From positions 1 through 38,325 of the forward strand of contig JAAZEK010000197.1 of NCBI GenBank assembly GCA_012512335.1: a stretch of DNA of 38,325 bases. Reading direction: 5' to 3'. Under the pieces are notes generated by a model. That model ran no database searches. It was not told where the DNA came from and saw only the letters and a program-made list of their open reading frames with translations. Position numbers and translations under genes: made by a program. Each line of letters begins with the position of its first letter. Position 1 is the stretch's first letter. This document shows, one piece after another, positions 15,408 through 24,189 of the stretch. This DNA is from Clostridiales bacterium. Lineage in GTDB: Bacteria > Bacillota > Clostridia > Caldicoprobacterales > DTU083.

Positions 15408-15519
15408 TGGATTGCCTTTTCTGCGTTTTTTTAGTAGAATGACTAGTAAATTATTATTACATGGGGAAACTAATCAACCTCATGTTTGATACAGTCAGTA
15501 AATGAGGGGGATTTTTTTT

Positions 15520-16176
15520 ATGAATGTTGTTTTATTAGGACCTCCAGGGTCAGGAAAAGGAACTCAGGGAGCTCTTTTAGCCGATCGATTGCAAACTCGT
15601 CCTTTATCAACTGGGGATTTGTTTAGAGAAATTTTAAAAGAGCCTGACCATCCATTGTATTCTCAGGTGCTAGTGATAAAACAAGGTATGTTAGTATCTG
15701 ATGATGTAGTCAATCAAGTTGTGGAGCATGGGATTAACAAACCAGAATATGAAAATGGTGTATTGTTTGATGGCTATCCAAGAACCATAGCTCAAGCAGA
15801 AGCCCTTGATGGAATTCTTGCAGATGTAGGGAGTAAGATAGATATTGTCGTTGATTTGGATGTTACCAAGGAGGTTCTATTTTACCGTATATTGGGAAGA
15901 ATGCTTTGTTCAAATTGTAAAAAAATCTATCATGAGGAACAGGGACTAAGCCATTGTACAGCCTGTGGAGCTAGCCTGATTCGACGAAGTGATGATAATG
16001 AAGAGACTATTGTACAGCGATTAGAGGAATATAGAAGCAAGACAGAACCATTGGAAGACTATTATAAAAAAAGCAAGGCAGCTTTTGTCACTGTAACTAT
16101 TGATGATTATTCCTTGTCACCACAGGAAGTTAATCAGCAGGTTGTTGAGCTATTGAAAGAAAACAAAGTAATTTAA
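15520..16176 (+). CDS. adk: Adenylate kinase, zinc-finger LID type
   Basis: The ATG at 15520, about 8 nt after GAGGGGG, gives 218 aa; an ATG at 15502 precedes that site. The P-loop is GPPGSGKGTQ (7-16), the AMP-binding part has STGDLFRE (30-37) and DGYPRTIAQAE, and the LID has CSNC...CTAC with Cys130, 133, 146 and 149, a structural Zn site of Gram-positive adenylate kinases. The enzyme makes 2 ADP from ATP and AMP. Its place away from the ribosomal-protein cluster (secY-adk-map) suggests either a second copy or a moved gene. The metallophosphoesterase gene follows after 10 bp and is likely co-transcribed. Confidence 0.93.
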   Translation: MNVVLLGPPGSGKGTQGALLADRLQTRPLSTGDLFREILKEPDHPLYSQVLVIKQGMLVSDDVVNQVVEHGINKPEYENGVLFDGYPRTIAQAEALDGILADVGSKIDIVVDLDVTKEVLFYRILGRMLCSNCKKIYHEEQGLSHCTACGASLIRRSDDNEETIVQRLEEYRSKTEPLEDYYKKSKAAFVTVTIDDYSLSPQEVNQQVVELLKENKVI

Positions 16177-16186
16177 GCGAGGGATT

Positions 16187-16912
16187 ATGAAAATTTCCGT
16201 TTTTGCTATTGGGGACTTACACCTTGCAGGTGCAATTGACAAGCCCATGGATATATTTGGAAAACACTGGGAGAATCATTGGGCTCGAATTCAAAAGGAC
16301 TGGGAAGAGAAGGTTTCCGACCAGGACATTGTTCTGATTCCGGGGGATATCAGCTGGGCTATGAAGCTTTCAGATGCAAAAATTGATTTGGACAATATAG
16401 CTGAATTGCCTGGGAAGAAAATTTTAATAAAGGGAAATCATGATTACTGGTGGTCATCCGTATCTAAGGTTCGTAGTATTCTGTCACCATCCGTAAGTGT
16501 AGTGCAAAATGACAGTGTAATGGAGTCTGGTTTTATCTTCTGTGGAACCAGAGGATGGATAAATCCTGGAATGAAGGACTTCTCACAGCAAGATGCCAAG
16601 GTATACAATAGGGAAGTTCAAAGATTAAAGCTTTCCCTGGACAGTGCGGTCTCGTCGCAGCAGGCAAGAGAAGGTGTGGAAGAAGGTAATATTTTAATTG
16701 CAATGTTGCACTATCCGCCTTTTGACGAAAAGGGTCAACCCACGGAAATAGTTAACACCTTAACTCAATACAAACCAGCTCATGTAGTATATGGACACCT
16801 TCATGGTGAAGGAAGTCGGATAGCCTTCGAGGGGGAATATGAAGGTACAGAATATCATTTAGTTTCCTGCGATTATCTAGATTTTAAGCTGAAACGAATC
16901 ATAACAATTTAA
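16187..16912 (+). CDS. Metallophosphoesterase family protein
   Basis: The 241-aa protein has all calcineurin-like phosphoesterase motifs in order: GDLHL (about 9-13), GDISWA (about 54-59), GNHDYW (about 84-89), HYPPF (about 180) and GHLHG (about 206), which bind two metal ions. It belongs to the group of cytoplasmic phosphoesterases without a known substrate, and has no signal peptide or helix. The ATG follows GAGGG. It shares an operon with adk, which hints at a nucleotide or phosphate substrate, but this is only inference. A strong terminator follows. Confidence 0.88.
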   Translation: MKISVFAIGDLHLAGAIDKPMDIFGKHWENHWARIQKDWEEKVSDQDIVLIPGDISWAMKLSDAKIDLDNIAELPGKKILIKGNHDYWWSSVSKVRSILSPSVSVVQNDSVMESGFIFCGTRGWINPGMKDFSQQDAKVYNREVQRLKLSLDSAVSSQQAREGVEEGNILIAMLHYPPFDEKGQPTEIVNTLTQYKPAHVVYGHLHGEGSRIAFEGEYEGTEYHLVSCDYLDFKLKRIITI

Positions 16913-16930
16913 AAAACATTTTAAAAAGGG

Positions 16931-16958
16931 TACACCGATTAAATCGGTGTATTTTTTT
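16931..16958 (+). terminator. Terminator before the dcw cluster
   Basis: TACACCGATT (16931-16940) and AATCGGTGTA (16942-16951) form a stem (8 bp with a 5-nt loop in practice), followed by seven T. It ends the adk-phosphoesterase transcript. Confidence 0.88.
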
Positions 16959-17021
16959 GTTTTTTTAAATCTTTTTTTAAAAATGTAGCAGGAATTCACT
17001 ATTTCATATAGAATAGTAGAT

Positions 17022-17056
17022 AAAGTGGTGTGAAGTGGTTTAAAGTGGTGTATAAT
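17022..17056 (+). promoter_or_regulatory. MraZ-type operator boxes and promoter of the dcw cluster
   Basis: Three 10-bp units at 17022-17031, 17032-17041 and 17042-17051 share (A/G)AAGTGGT and repeat on one face of the helix. They run into the -10 box TATAAT (17051-17056) and cover the -35 region. This fits known MraZ binding sites, repeats upstream of mraZ itself, and implies autoregulation of the operon. Confidence 0.75.
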
Positions 17057-17107
17057 ACCCCTAACATTCTATACATTTTATTTTTGTGGTGAAAGGAGGC
17101 GTACATT

Positions 17108-17539
17108 TTGTTCATTGGTGAATATCAACATTCGATTGACCCAAAAGGTAGAGTATTCATGCCAGCTAAGTTTCGAGATGATTTGGGCGACAAGTTTGTT
17201 GTTACCAAGGGCTTGGATAATTGTCTATTTGTATATCCAAACGAAGAATGGAAGAGCCTAGAACAAAAGCTTCGCACGCTTCCTCTCACTAGTAAGGAAG
17301 CTCGGGCTTTTATTCGTTTTTTCTTTGCAGGTGCTGCTGAATGTGAGGCTGACAAGCAAGGAAGAATCTTGCTACCAGCCAATCTCAGGGAATATGCAGA
17401 TCTTGAAAAGGATCTATCAATTATTGGAGTATCTACTCGAGTTGAGATTTGGAATAGAGAAGCTTGGGAAAGCTACAATGGTGAATCCAGTATGGATCAA
17501 GAGGCAATTATAGAAAAAATGGCGGAATTGGGCATTTAA
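17108..17539 (+). CDS. mraZ: Transcriptional regulator MraZ
   Basis: The 143-aa protein consists of two AbrB-like swapped-hairpin repeats with the MraZ signatures DPKGRVFMPAKFR (about 11-23) and DKQGRILLPANLR (about 81-93). Start is TTG at 17108 with AAAGGAGG 8 nt upstream; the product begins MFIGEYQHSID, as in other MraZ proteins. MraZ binds repeats upstream of its own gene and represses the dcw cluster in E. coli; the matching boxes lie 57-86 bp upstream of this gene. It is first in the operon, 23 bp before rsmH. Confidence 0.97.
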   Translation: MFIGEYQHSIDPKGRVFMPAKFRDDLGDKFVVTKGLDNCLFVYPNEEWKSLEQKLRTLPLTSKEARAFIRFFFAGAAECEADKQGRILLPANLREYADLEKDLSIIGVSTRVEIWNREAWESYNGESSMDQEAIIEKMAELGI

Positions 17540-17562
17540 TTCTTGACCAGGAAAGGAATCCT

Positions 17563-18489
17563 ATGAGTTTTCAACATATACCTGTTTTGTTGCAGGAGAC
17601 TATAGAACATCTAAAACCGGCTCCCGGTAAAACCTATGTAGACGGCACCTTGGGTGGAGGAGGACATTCCTTAGAAATTTTGAAGGCGATATATCCTTCT
17701 GGACGCTTAATTGGCATTGACCGAGATACTGCTGCCATAGAAGCTGCGACAAATAAGCTGTCAGATTACTCCGATTCCTTTCGAGGTATTCATGGAAACT
17801 ACGTTGATATAAAGAGCTTACTATCTGATTTGAGTATATATGAAGTAGACGGAGTACTGTTAGATTTGGGTGTATCCTCTCATCAGCTAGATACTCCAGA
17901 TAGAGGTTTTTCCTACCACGAAGAAGCTCCTCTAGACATGCGTATGGACACAAGCCAGGACTTCAGTGCTAGTGATCTGGTTAATAGCTCCTCTCAGGAG
18001 GAACTAGCACAAATCATTTGGGAATACGGAGAAGAGCGATGGGGAAAGCGTATAGCTGAATTTATTGTTAAGAACCGTCCCATTGAAACCACTACGCAAC
18101 TAGTTGAGGTTATAAAAATGGCAGTGCCTTCTTCAGCTAGACGGGGAGGTCCCCATCCAGCAAGACGTACCTTTCAAGCTCTGAGAATTGCAGTAAATCA
18201 AGAACTCAGTCTGCTTGAAGAAGCCATACGCAATGCAGTAGAGGTTTTAAAACCGGGAGCTAGGCTTTGTGTCATTAGCTTTCATTCTTTAGAGGACAGA
18301 ATTGTAAAGAATACTTTTCGCAGCTTGAAAGACCCATGTATCTGTCCCCCTAATGCACCCATATGCATATGTGGTTTGACATCAGTAGTAGATATTATTA
18401 CTAGAAAACCTGTTATAGCAAGTGAAGAGGAATTAAATGTAAATATAAGGGCTAGAAGTGCAAAATTACGAGTATGCCAAAAACGATAA
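17563..18489 (+). CDS. rsmH: 16S rRNA (cytosine1402-N4)-methyltransferase RsmH (MraW)
   Basis: The protein has 308 aa, the normal length. It starts FQHIPVLLQETIEHL, followed by the SAM-binding motif VDGTLGGGGHS (about 26-36), VDGVLLDLGVSSHQLD (about 98-113), RTFQALRIAVNQEL and ISFHSLEDRIVK. It methylates the N4 of C1402 in the ribosomal decoding centre. The ATG at 17563 follows AGGAAAGG. The conserved place between mraZ and ftsL supports the call. Confidence 0.98.
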   Translation: MSFQHIPVLLQETIEHLKPAPGKTYVDGTLGGGGHSLEILKAIYPSGRLIGIDRDTAAIEAATNKLSDYSDSFRGIHGNYVDIKSLLSDLSIYEVDGVLLDLGVSSHQLDTPDRGFSYHEEAPLDMRMDTSQDFSASDLVNSSSQEELAQIIWEYGEERWGKRIAEFIVKNRPIETTTQLVEVIKMAVPSSARRGGPHPARRTFQALRIAVNQELSLLEEAIRNAVEVLKPGARLCVISFHSLEDRIVKNTFRSLKDPCICPPNAPICICGLTSVVDIITRKPVIASEEELNVNIRARSAKLRVCQKR

Positions 18490-18527
18490 TAACATCAATA
18501 CATAAACTGCTGGGAGGCTGAATAAAA

Positions 18528-18998
18528 ATGTTAGCAGAGAATTATGCATATTTAGAAGAAAGAGTTCCAGTAATGGAACAGGTGAGAAAAGAAGAGCCGA
18601 AACGGCAGGAAAAAACTCGGCAGCTTCCCGTTAGAAAGCATCATACACTAAGGAAGGTTCTGACCATTGGAATGGTCTTAGTATGTTTCGCTACAGCTTG
18701 TTTCACTATTTTCCGTTATGCTCAGATAACAGAAAACCATAGAGCGATTCTGGCCTTAGAGAAGACTCTAGAGGATGAGAACCTACGGAAGGAAAACTTG
18801 AAAGTAGAATTAGCTTATCATAAGGACTTAAATACAATTGAGTTTACCGCAACGGAAATGGGTATGAGGTATCCAGAAGAGGGCCAGGTGGAATATGTGC
18901 ATCTTCCTGAGGCGAACAGAGTCATGGAGCAAGCTAGTGCTTCATCCGCTCAGGATAAACCAAGCTTATGGAAGCGATTTTTGGGGAGATCCAACTAA
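18528..18998 (+). CDS. ftsL: Cell division protein FtsL
   Basis: The 156-aa bitopic protein has a basic cytoplasmic tail (1-43, including KRQEKTRQ and RKHHTLRK), one membrane helix (about 45-64) and an extracellular coiled coil (about 72-105) ending with the typical GMRYPEEGQVEYVHL. FtsL partners with FtsQ/DivIB and DivIC in the divisome. A hydrophilic C-terminal tail of about 25 residues is somewhat longer than usual. The call rests on topology, coiled coil and position between rsmH and the penicillin-binding protein. GGAGG is upstream. Confidence 0.85.
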   Translation: MLAENYAYLEERVPVMEQVRKEEPKRQEKTRQLPVRKHHTLRKVLTIGMVLVCFATACFTIFRYAQITENHRAILALEKTLEDENLRKENLKVELAYHKDLNTIEFTATEMGMRYPEEGQVEYVHLPEANRVMEQASASSAQDKPSLWKRFLGRSN

Positions 18999-19034
18999 AG
19001 GCCGTTTCTCACATTTGGGAAGGGGGTATTGCTG

Positions 19035-21182
19035 ATGTCTGCACCAGCAGTAACAAATAGAAAAAGACTTCTGGCGCTACTATTGGCTGTTTTTCTGCTA
19101 TTATTTGCTTTAATAATAAGAAGTGGATATATTCAATTGGTATGGGGACAGGAACTTCAAGTTAAGGCACTAGATCAGTGGACACGATCTCTGGATGTAT
19201 ATCCAAAAAGAGGGATAATATATGATCGTAATAAGGAAATATTGTCACAAAGTGCTACTGCCGACAGTATAGCAGTACGACCTAGACAGTTGGCGGATCC
19301 AAAGACTACAGCTATCAAGCTTGCTGAAATTTTGGATATAGATGAAGATGGGCTTTATGAAAAGATATCGGATAAAACCAAGTCGGAGATTTGGATTAAG
19401 CGTCAATTGACTCGAGAGGAATCTGTCGCAATTCGGAGCTTGAATATTAAGGGTATCTATTTTACCGAGGAGCCAAAACGCTACTATCCAAATGGGAATC
19501 TTGCTTCTCATATTCTGGGCTTCACAATGAAATATGCTGAACCTGCAGAGGGAATTGTTGGCCAAGAAGGAATAGAATTATACTACGATAAATATTTGAA
19601 GGGCTTACCAGGTAGGCTTATAATGGAAACCGATGCCCAAGGGAAGGAAACTCCTACAAATGTAGAGAGGATGGTTCCTCCTATTGATGGCTGGAATGTT
19701 ATTCTTACCATTGATCAAGTCATTCAGCATTTTGCAGAGAAGGCAGTTTCCGATGCTATGGAGCAATATCAGGCGGAAAAGGTATATTGCATTGTTATGG
19801 ACCCCAAAACTGGTGATGTTCTTGCTATGGCTAATCGTCCAGATTTCGATCCCAATGAACCGCCTCGGGAGTTAGGCTATGAGGGCATGGAAGCCTTTAT
19901 AAAAAATATAGCTGTTAAAGACAATATGGACCCAGGATCTACCTTTAAGATTATCACCACTGCAGCTGCTCTAGAATCAGGTGTAGCTAGTGTGAATTCT
20001 ACATACAACGATCCTGGCTATAGAATAGTAGATGGGCAACGGATTAAGTGTTGGAAACATGGAGGCCATGGTCATCAGACCCTTCACGAGGCGGTACAGA
20101 ATTCTTGCAATCCTGTATTTATGGATATGGCATTAGGTATGGGAGCATCGGAATTCTATGATTATTTAGAAAAATTTGGCTTTGGTTCTAGAACCGGAAT
20201 TGATATAAATGGGGAAGAAAGAGGCGTAATGATTAGCGAAGCCTCTGTAAAAAATGTAGACTTAGCTCGCATAGGTTTTGGCCAGTCAATAGCTGTTACC
20301 CCAATTCAATTGATTAGTGCAACTGCTGCTGTAATAAACGGTGGTAATTATATGGAACCTAGACTGGTAAAGGCCATGGAGTTCGATGATGGTAATGAAT
20401 ATATATATGAGGAGAATAAACCAGTAACTCTTAGAAGGGTTATTTCTGAAAGCACATCTAGCGCAATGCGTGATATACTAGAGAGTGTTGTAAGTGAAGG
20501 CAGTGGAAAAAATGCTCGTATTGCAGGGTATAAGGTTGGCGGAAAAACAGGAACTGCTCAGAAATATAGCGAAACTGGTGGTATAAAGCAAGGTGCTGTA
20601 ATAGCCTCTTTTATTGGATTTGCTCCAGCAGATGATCCTCAATTATTGGTATTATTTATGGTAGACGAGCCAAAGGTTGCTGTGGATTTTGGAAGTGTAG
20701 TAGCTGCTCCTTATGTAAAAATGATATTGGAAGACTCTTTAAACTATATGGGAGTTGAACCAGTTTTTGATGGAAATTCTCAGGAAGAAACAAGGATGGT
20801 CACCGTACCTGATGTTACTGGAAAAGCATTGACAGATGCTGTTAAAGAGCTTCGGGATGCAGGGCTAGATTATCTTGCAGAACAGACCGGGACTGAGGTA
20901 GCAAAGCAGATGCCCTTAGAAGGTGCAAAAGTTATGGTTGGAACTACAGTTCTTCTTTATACTGGAAGCGGAGATTCGGAACCAGGCTCGGAGGATGACC
21001 AGCAAGTAGAAGTTCCTGATGTTACAAATAAATCTATTAGGGAAGTTAACAATATCTTGGCTTCTGAAGGACTTAGGTTAAAAACAGAGGGATCAGGCTT
21101 GGCTGTCAGCCAGAAACCTGAAGCTGGAACTTTGGTCGAACCAGATACTCTAATTACCGTAACTTTTGAAGCTCCTGAGTGA
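19035..21182 (+). CDS. spoVD: Class B penicillin-binding protein, SpoVD/FtsI type, with two PASTA domains
   Basis: The ATG at 19035 is 8 nt from GGGGG; a TTG at 19029 is too near. The 715-aa protein has one N-terminal helix (about 12-32), a dimerisation domain and a transpeptidase domain with Ser302-x2-Lys305 (STFK), SCN at 357-359 and KTG at 504-506. After that come two PASTA repeats, VTVPDVTGKAL and VEVPDVTNKSI. It crosslinks peptidoglycan. SpoVD acts in the spore cortex and PBP2B/FtsI in division; the family alone does not decide, and this is the only PBP in the cluster, so it may serve septation as well as sporulation. Confidence 0.9.
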   Translation: MSAPAVTNRKRLLALLLAVFLLLFALIIRSGYIQLVWGQELQVKALDQWTRSLDVYPKRGIIYDRNKEILSQSATADSIAVRPRQLADPKTTAIKLAEILDIDEDGLYEKISDKTKSEIWIKRQLTREESVAIRSLNIKGIYFTEEPKRYYPNGNLASHILGFTMKYAEPAEGIVGQEGIELYYDKYLKGLPGRLIMETDAQGKETPTNVERMVPPIDGWNVILTIDQVIQHFAEKAVSDAMEQYQAEKVYCIVMDPKTGDVLAMANRPDFDPNEPPRELGYEGMEAFIKNIAVKDNMDPGSTFKIITTAAALESGVASVNSTYNDPGYRIVDGQRIKCWKHGGHGHQTLHEAVQNSCNPVFMDMALGMGASEFYDYLEKFGFGSRTGIDINGEERGVMISEASVKNVDLARIGFGQSIAVTPIQLISATAAVINGGNYMEPRLVKAMEFDDGNEYIYEENKPVTLRRVISESTSSAMRDILESVVSEGSGKNARIAGYKVGGKTGTAQKYSETGGIKQGAVIASFIGFAPADDPQLLVLFMVDEPKVAVDFGSVVAAPYVKMILEDSLNYMGVEPVFDGNSQEETRMVTVPDVTGKALTDAVKELRDAGLDYLAEQTGTEVAKQMPLEGAKVMVGTTVLLYTGSGDSEPGSEDDQQVEVPDVTNKSIREVNNILASEGLRLKTEGSGLAVSQKPEAGTLVEPDTLITVTFEAPE

Positions 21183-21325
21183 GCTTGAAGTGGTAGAATG
21201 AGGATAAGGACATGTGAAACCCTCATGGATGAGAGCTTAAAAAAGGTATGGTTTACTGATGTTATGTATATACTTACAAGTGAGATAAACAGCCTGCTGA
21301 GGCTGGTATTCGGGAGGAATTGGGA

Positions 21326-22777
21326 ATGAAACTCAGAGACTTGTTGAAAGGAATTGAAGTTCTACGCACTGAAGGGTCTTTAGACATCCCTATCAGTGGA
21401 ATTCATTATGACTCAAGACAGGTGACCCCTGGGTCCTTGTTTTTTTGTATAGAAGGGTATAATGTAGATGGTCACAATTATGCTGCCATGGCAGTAGATA
21501 AAGGTGCTGTGGCTGTTTTACTTAGAAAGGACATTCAATTACCTAAGGGGATTAGCAAAATATTTGTGTCGGAAACCCGCAAGTGCATGGGGCTTCTTTC
21601 ATCTAATTTCTATGATAATCCAACAGAGAATTTGATGTTATTTGGAGTAACAGGGACTAATGGAAAAACTACTACTACCTATATGATTAGATCCATTTTG
21701 GAACAAGCTGGAAAGAAGACGGGGCTCATAGGTACTATAACCAATTTAATTGGCGATCAGATGATAGCTACAGAGCATACTACACCAGAGTCTCCTGATT
21801 TACAGAGATTGTTTCACCAGATGGTTGAAGAAAATGTAGACTCGGTTGCTATGGAGGTTTCCTCTCATTCACTGGAATTAAGTCGAGTAGCAGGCTGTAC
21901 ATTTCAAATTGGTATTTTTACAAACTTAACTCAAGATCATTTGGATTTTCATGGAACTTTGGATAAGTATAGAGAAGCCAAGGCCAAGTTGTTTAAGTTA
22001 TGTAAATTAGCTATAATTAATGTGGATGATGAAAGTGGACGTATTATCCTGGAAGGTTTAGAGAGTCCGTCTTTTACCTATGGAATTTACAAACCAGCGG
22101 ATATTTTTGCTCGAGATATTGAGATTATGGCTGATGGGGTATCATTTAACCTGCATATTCTTGGAGTCAAGATTAGCATTAATCTTAAAACACCAGGAAT
22201 TTTCAGTGTATATAATGCACTTGCAGCAGCTTCTGCCTGCTATGCTGCAGGGATCTCATTAAAAGACATCCAGTTGGGCTTGGAATCTATACAGGGTGTT
22301 AGTGGGCGTTTTGAATTATTGGATACTAATACAGACTATTCTGTGATTATTGATTATGCACATACTCCTGATGGCTTGAAGAATATACTGACAACCGCCA
22401 GGGATTTAAGCGATGGTAGGATAGTTACCTTGTTCGGCTGTGGCGGAGATCGGGATGTTGCCAAGCGTCCATTGATGGGTGAGGTATGTGGAGAATATTC
22501 TGATTTTTGTATAGTCACTTCAGACAATCCCCGTAATGAAGAAGCTATGGATATTATAAATGACATTTTACCTGGATTGAATAAGACTAAATGCCCATAT
22601 GAGCTTATAGTTGATCGTAGGGAAGCAATAAAATATGCTCTGGACAATGCATTAGCTGGAGATGTGATTATTCTTGCCGGAAAAGGTCATGAAACCTATC
22701 AATTAGTAAAAGGGCAAACCATTCCCTTCGATGAAAAGCAAATTGTTGCTCAGATATTGGGAAGGGAGAAGGTTTGA
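21326..22777 (+). CDS. murE: UDP-MurNAc-L-Ala-D-Glu:meso-diaminopimelate ligase
   Basis: From ATG 21326 (GGAGG 9 nt upstream; the TTG at 21320 is too close) the enzyme is 483 aa. It has the ATP-binding GTNGKTT (about 110) and the specificity motif DNPRNE (about 399-404), which selects meso-diaminopimelate rather than lysine. Also present are HSLELSR and the IDYAHTPDGL stretch. It adds the third residue of the stem peptide in the cytoplasm. Its stop overlaps the murF start by one base. Confidence 0.97.
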   Translation: MKLRDLLKGIEVLRTEGSLDIPISGIHYDSRQVTPGSLFFCIEGYNVDGHNYAAMAVDKGAVAVLLRKDIQLPKGISKIFVSETRKCMGLLSSNFYDNPTENLMLFGVTGTNGKTTTTYMIRSILEQAGKKTGLIGTITNLIGDQMIATEHTTPESPDLQRLFHQMVEENVDSVAMEVSSHSLELSRVAGCTFQIGIFTNLTQDHLDFHGTLDKYREAKAKLFKLCKLAIINVDDESGRIILEGLESPSFTYGIYKPADIFARDIEIMADGVSFNLHILGVKISINLKTPGIFSVYNALAAASACYAAGISLKDIQLGLESIQGVSGRFELLDTNTDYSVIIDYAHTPDGLKNILTTARDLSDGRIVTLFGCGGDRDVAKRPLMGEVCGEYSDFCIVTSDNPRNEEAMDIINDILPGLNKTKCPYELIVDRREAIKYALDNALAGDVIILAGKGHETYQLVKGQTIPFDEKQIVAQILGREKV

Positions 22778-24189
22778 TGAAACCACTATCCATAAAAGAG
22801 GTGACAAATGCTGTTGGAGGCCGAGTCGCGAGTAAAGGTTCTGCCAAAGTGATTACGGGTGTATCTACTGATAGCAGGACAATCCAAGCAGGCGACCTCT
22901 TTATTCCTCTAGTAGGTGAAAACTTTGATGGTCATGATTATATAATGCAAGCAGCTGAAAAAGGTGCTGTCGCTATTTTGACACATAATCTTAACAGAAC
23001 TTTGCCCCAAGGAGTACATACAATAGTTACTGGGAACACACTAAAAGCTCTACAGGATTTGGCTGCATGGTATTTAAGAAGTCTGCCAATTCCCATCATT
23101 GCTGTAACTGGCAGTACTGGGAAGACCACTACTAAGGACCTTATAAGCCTTGTTCTTTCAAAGAGGTATAAAGTACTGAAGACCCAGGGGAATTTCAATA
23201 ATGAAATTGGCTTGCCTATGACTCTTTTCCAATTGGAAGCTCATCATGAGATTGGGGTATTGGAAATGGGTATGAGTGGTTTTGGTGAGATTAGTCGTCT
23301 AGCGGCTATTGCACCACCTAAGGCTGTGGTCTTTACTAATATAGGAGTATCACACATTGAGAATTTGGGTAGCCGTGATAACATATGGAAGGCAAAATCG
23401 GAAGTGTTAGAACAACTTCAAAGTGACTGTACTGTCCTTTTAAATGTAGATAACGATATTCTTCATCGTGAAGGAAAGGCTATGATTGACAATTCGACTC
23501 CTTATAAGCTGCTACGCTATGGAACGGAAAATGAGGCGGATTATCGAGCAGAAAACATTCAATTACTAGGTGAAGCAGGTATTAAATATGATTTAGTAGC
23601 CGAGGGGGAAATTTGGCCTATTTACCTTAAGGTGCCCGGACGACACAATGTACTTAACAGTCTTGCAGCCATAGCGACAGGCAGAGCTTTTGGGGTGGAA
23701 ATGGCTGATATTCAAGAAGCTCTTCCATCTTATATAGGTGGCAACATGCGTTTGGATATTTTTTCTGTTCCAGGTTTTGATGATGTTAAGATTATAGACG
23801 ATGCTTACAATGCCAGTCCAGATTCTGTTCAGGCAGCGCTGAAAATATTGGAGGACATGAAAGGTTCTCGTAAAATTGCTATCCTTGGCGACATGCTGGA
23901 GCTGGGTGAATATACAAATGAAGCCCATCAACTGATAGGGAAATCTGTTGCAGAATGCGGGGTAAATGTTTTAATTACTGTAGGAAAAGCAGGTATCTGG
24001 ACTACAGAGGCTGCGATTAAGTCAGGAATGGATGACAAAGCTCTTTTTCATAAAACCAGCAATGGGGAAATCATCAATTGGTTAGAAGAAAATCTACAAC
24101 AAGGAGATCGTGTGCTAGTGAAAGGTTCTAGAGGATTAAAAATGGAAGAGATTGTATCACATCTAAGACAGGGGAGGGACTTGAGTTGA
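22777..24189 (+). CDS. murF: UDP-MurNAc-tripeptide:D-Ala-D-Ala ligase
   Basis: The ATG at 22777 shares its A with the murE stop (TGATG), so the two are translationally coupled; the TTG one codon earlier is less likely. The 470-aa protein has VTGSTGKTTTKD (about 108-119), the FNNEIGLP stretch, the MGMSGFGEI region and DAYNASPDSV. It completes the UDP-MurNAc-pentapeptide by adding D-Ala-D-Ala. It is followed by mraY with a short overlap. Confidence 0.97.
   Translation: MKPLSIKEVTNAVGGRVASKGSAKVITGVSTDSRTIQAGDLFIPLVGENFDGHDYIMQAAEKGAVAILTHNLNRTLPQGVHTIVTGNTLKALQDLAAWYLRSLPIPIIAVTGSTGKTTTKDLISLVLSKRYKVLKTQGNFNNEIGLPMTLFQLEAHHEIGVLEMGMSGFGEISRLAAIAPPKAVVFTNIGVSHIENLGSRDNIWKAKSEVLEQLQSDCTVLLNVDNDILHREGKAMIDNSTPYKLLRYGTENEADYRAENIQLLGEAGIKYDLVAEGEIWPIYLKVPGRHNVLNSLAAIATGRAFGVEMADIQEALPSYIGGNMRLDIFSVPGFDDVKIIDDAYNASPDSVQAALKILEDMKGSRKIAILGDMLELGEYTNEAHQLIGKSVAECGVNVLITVGKAGIWTTEAAIKSGMDDKALFHKTSNGEIINWLEENLQQGDRVLVKGSRGLKMEEIVSHLRQGRDLS

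Noticed and set aside
15408..15519. Terminator between cbiO and adk
   Set aside because: There is a T run near 15424-15432 but no convincing stem before it.
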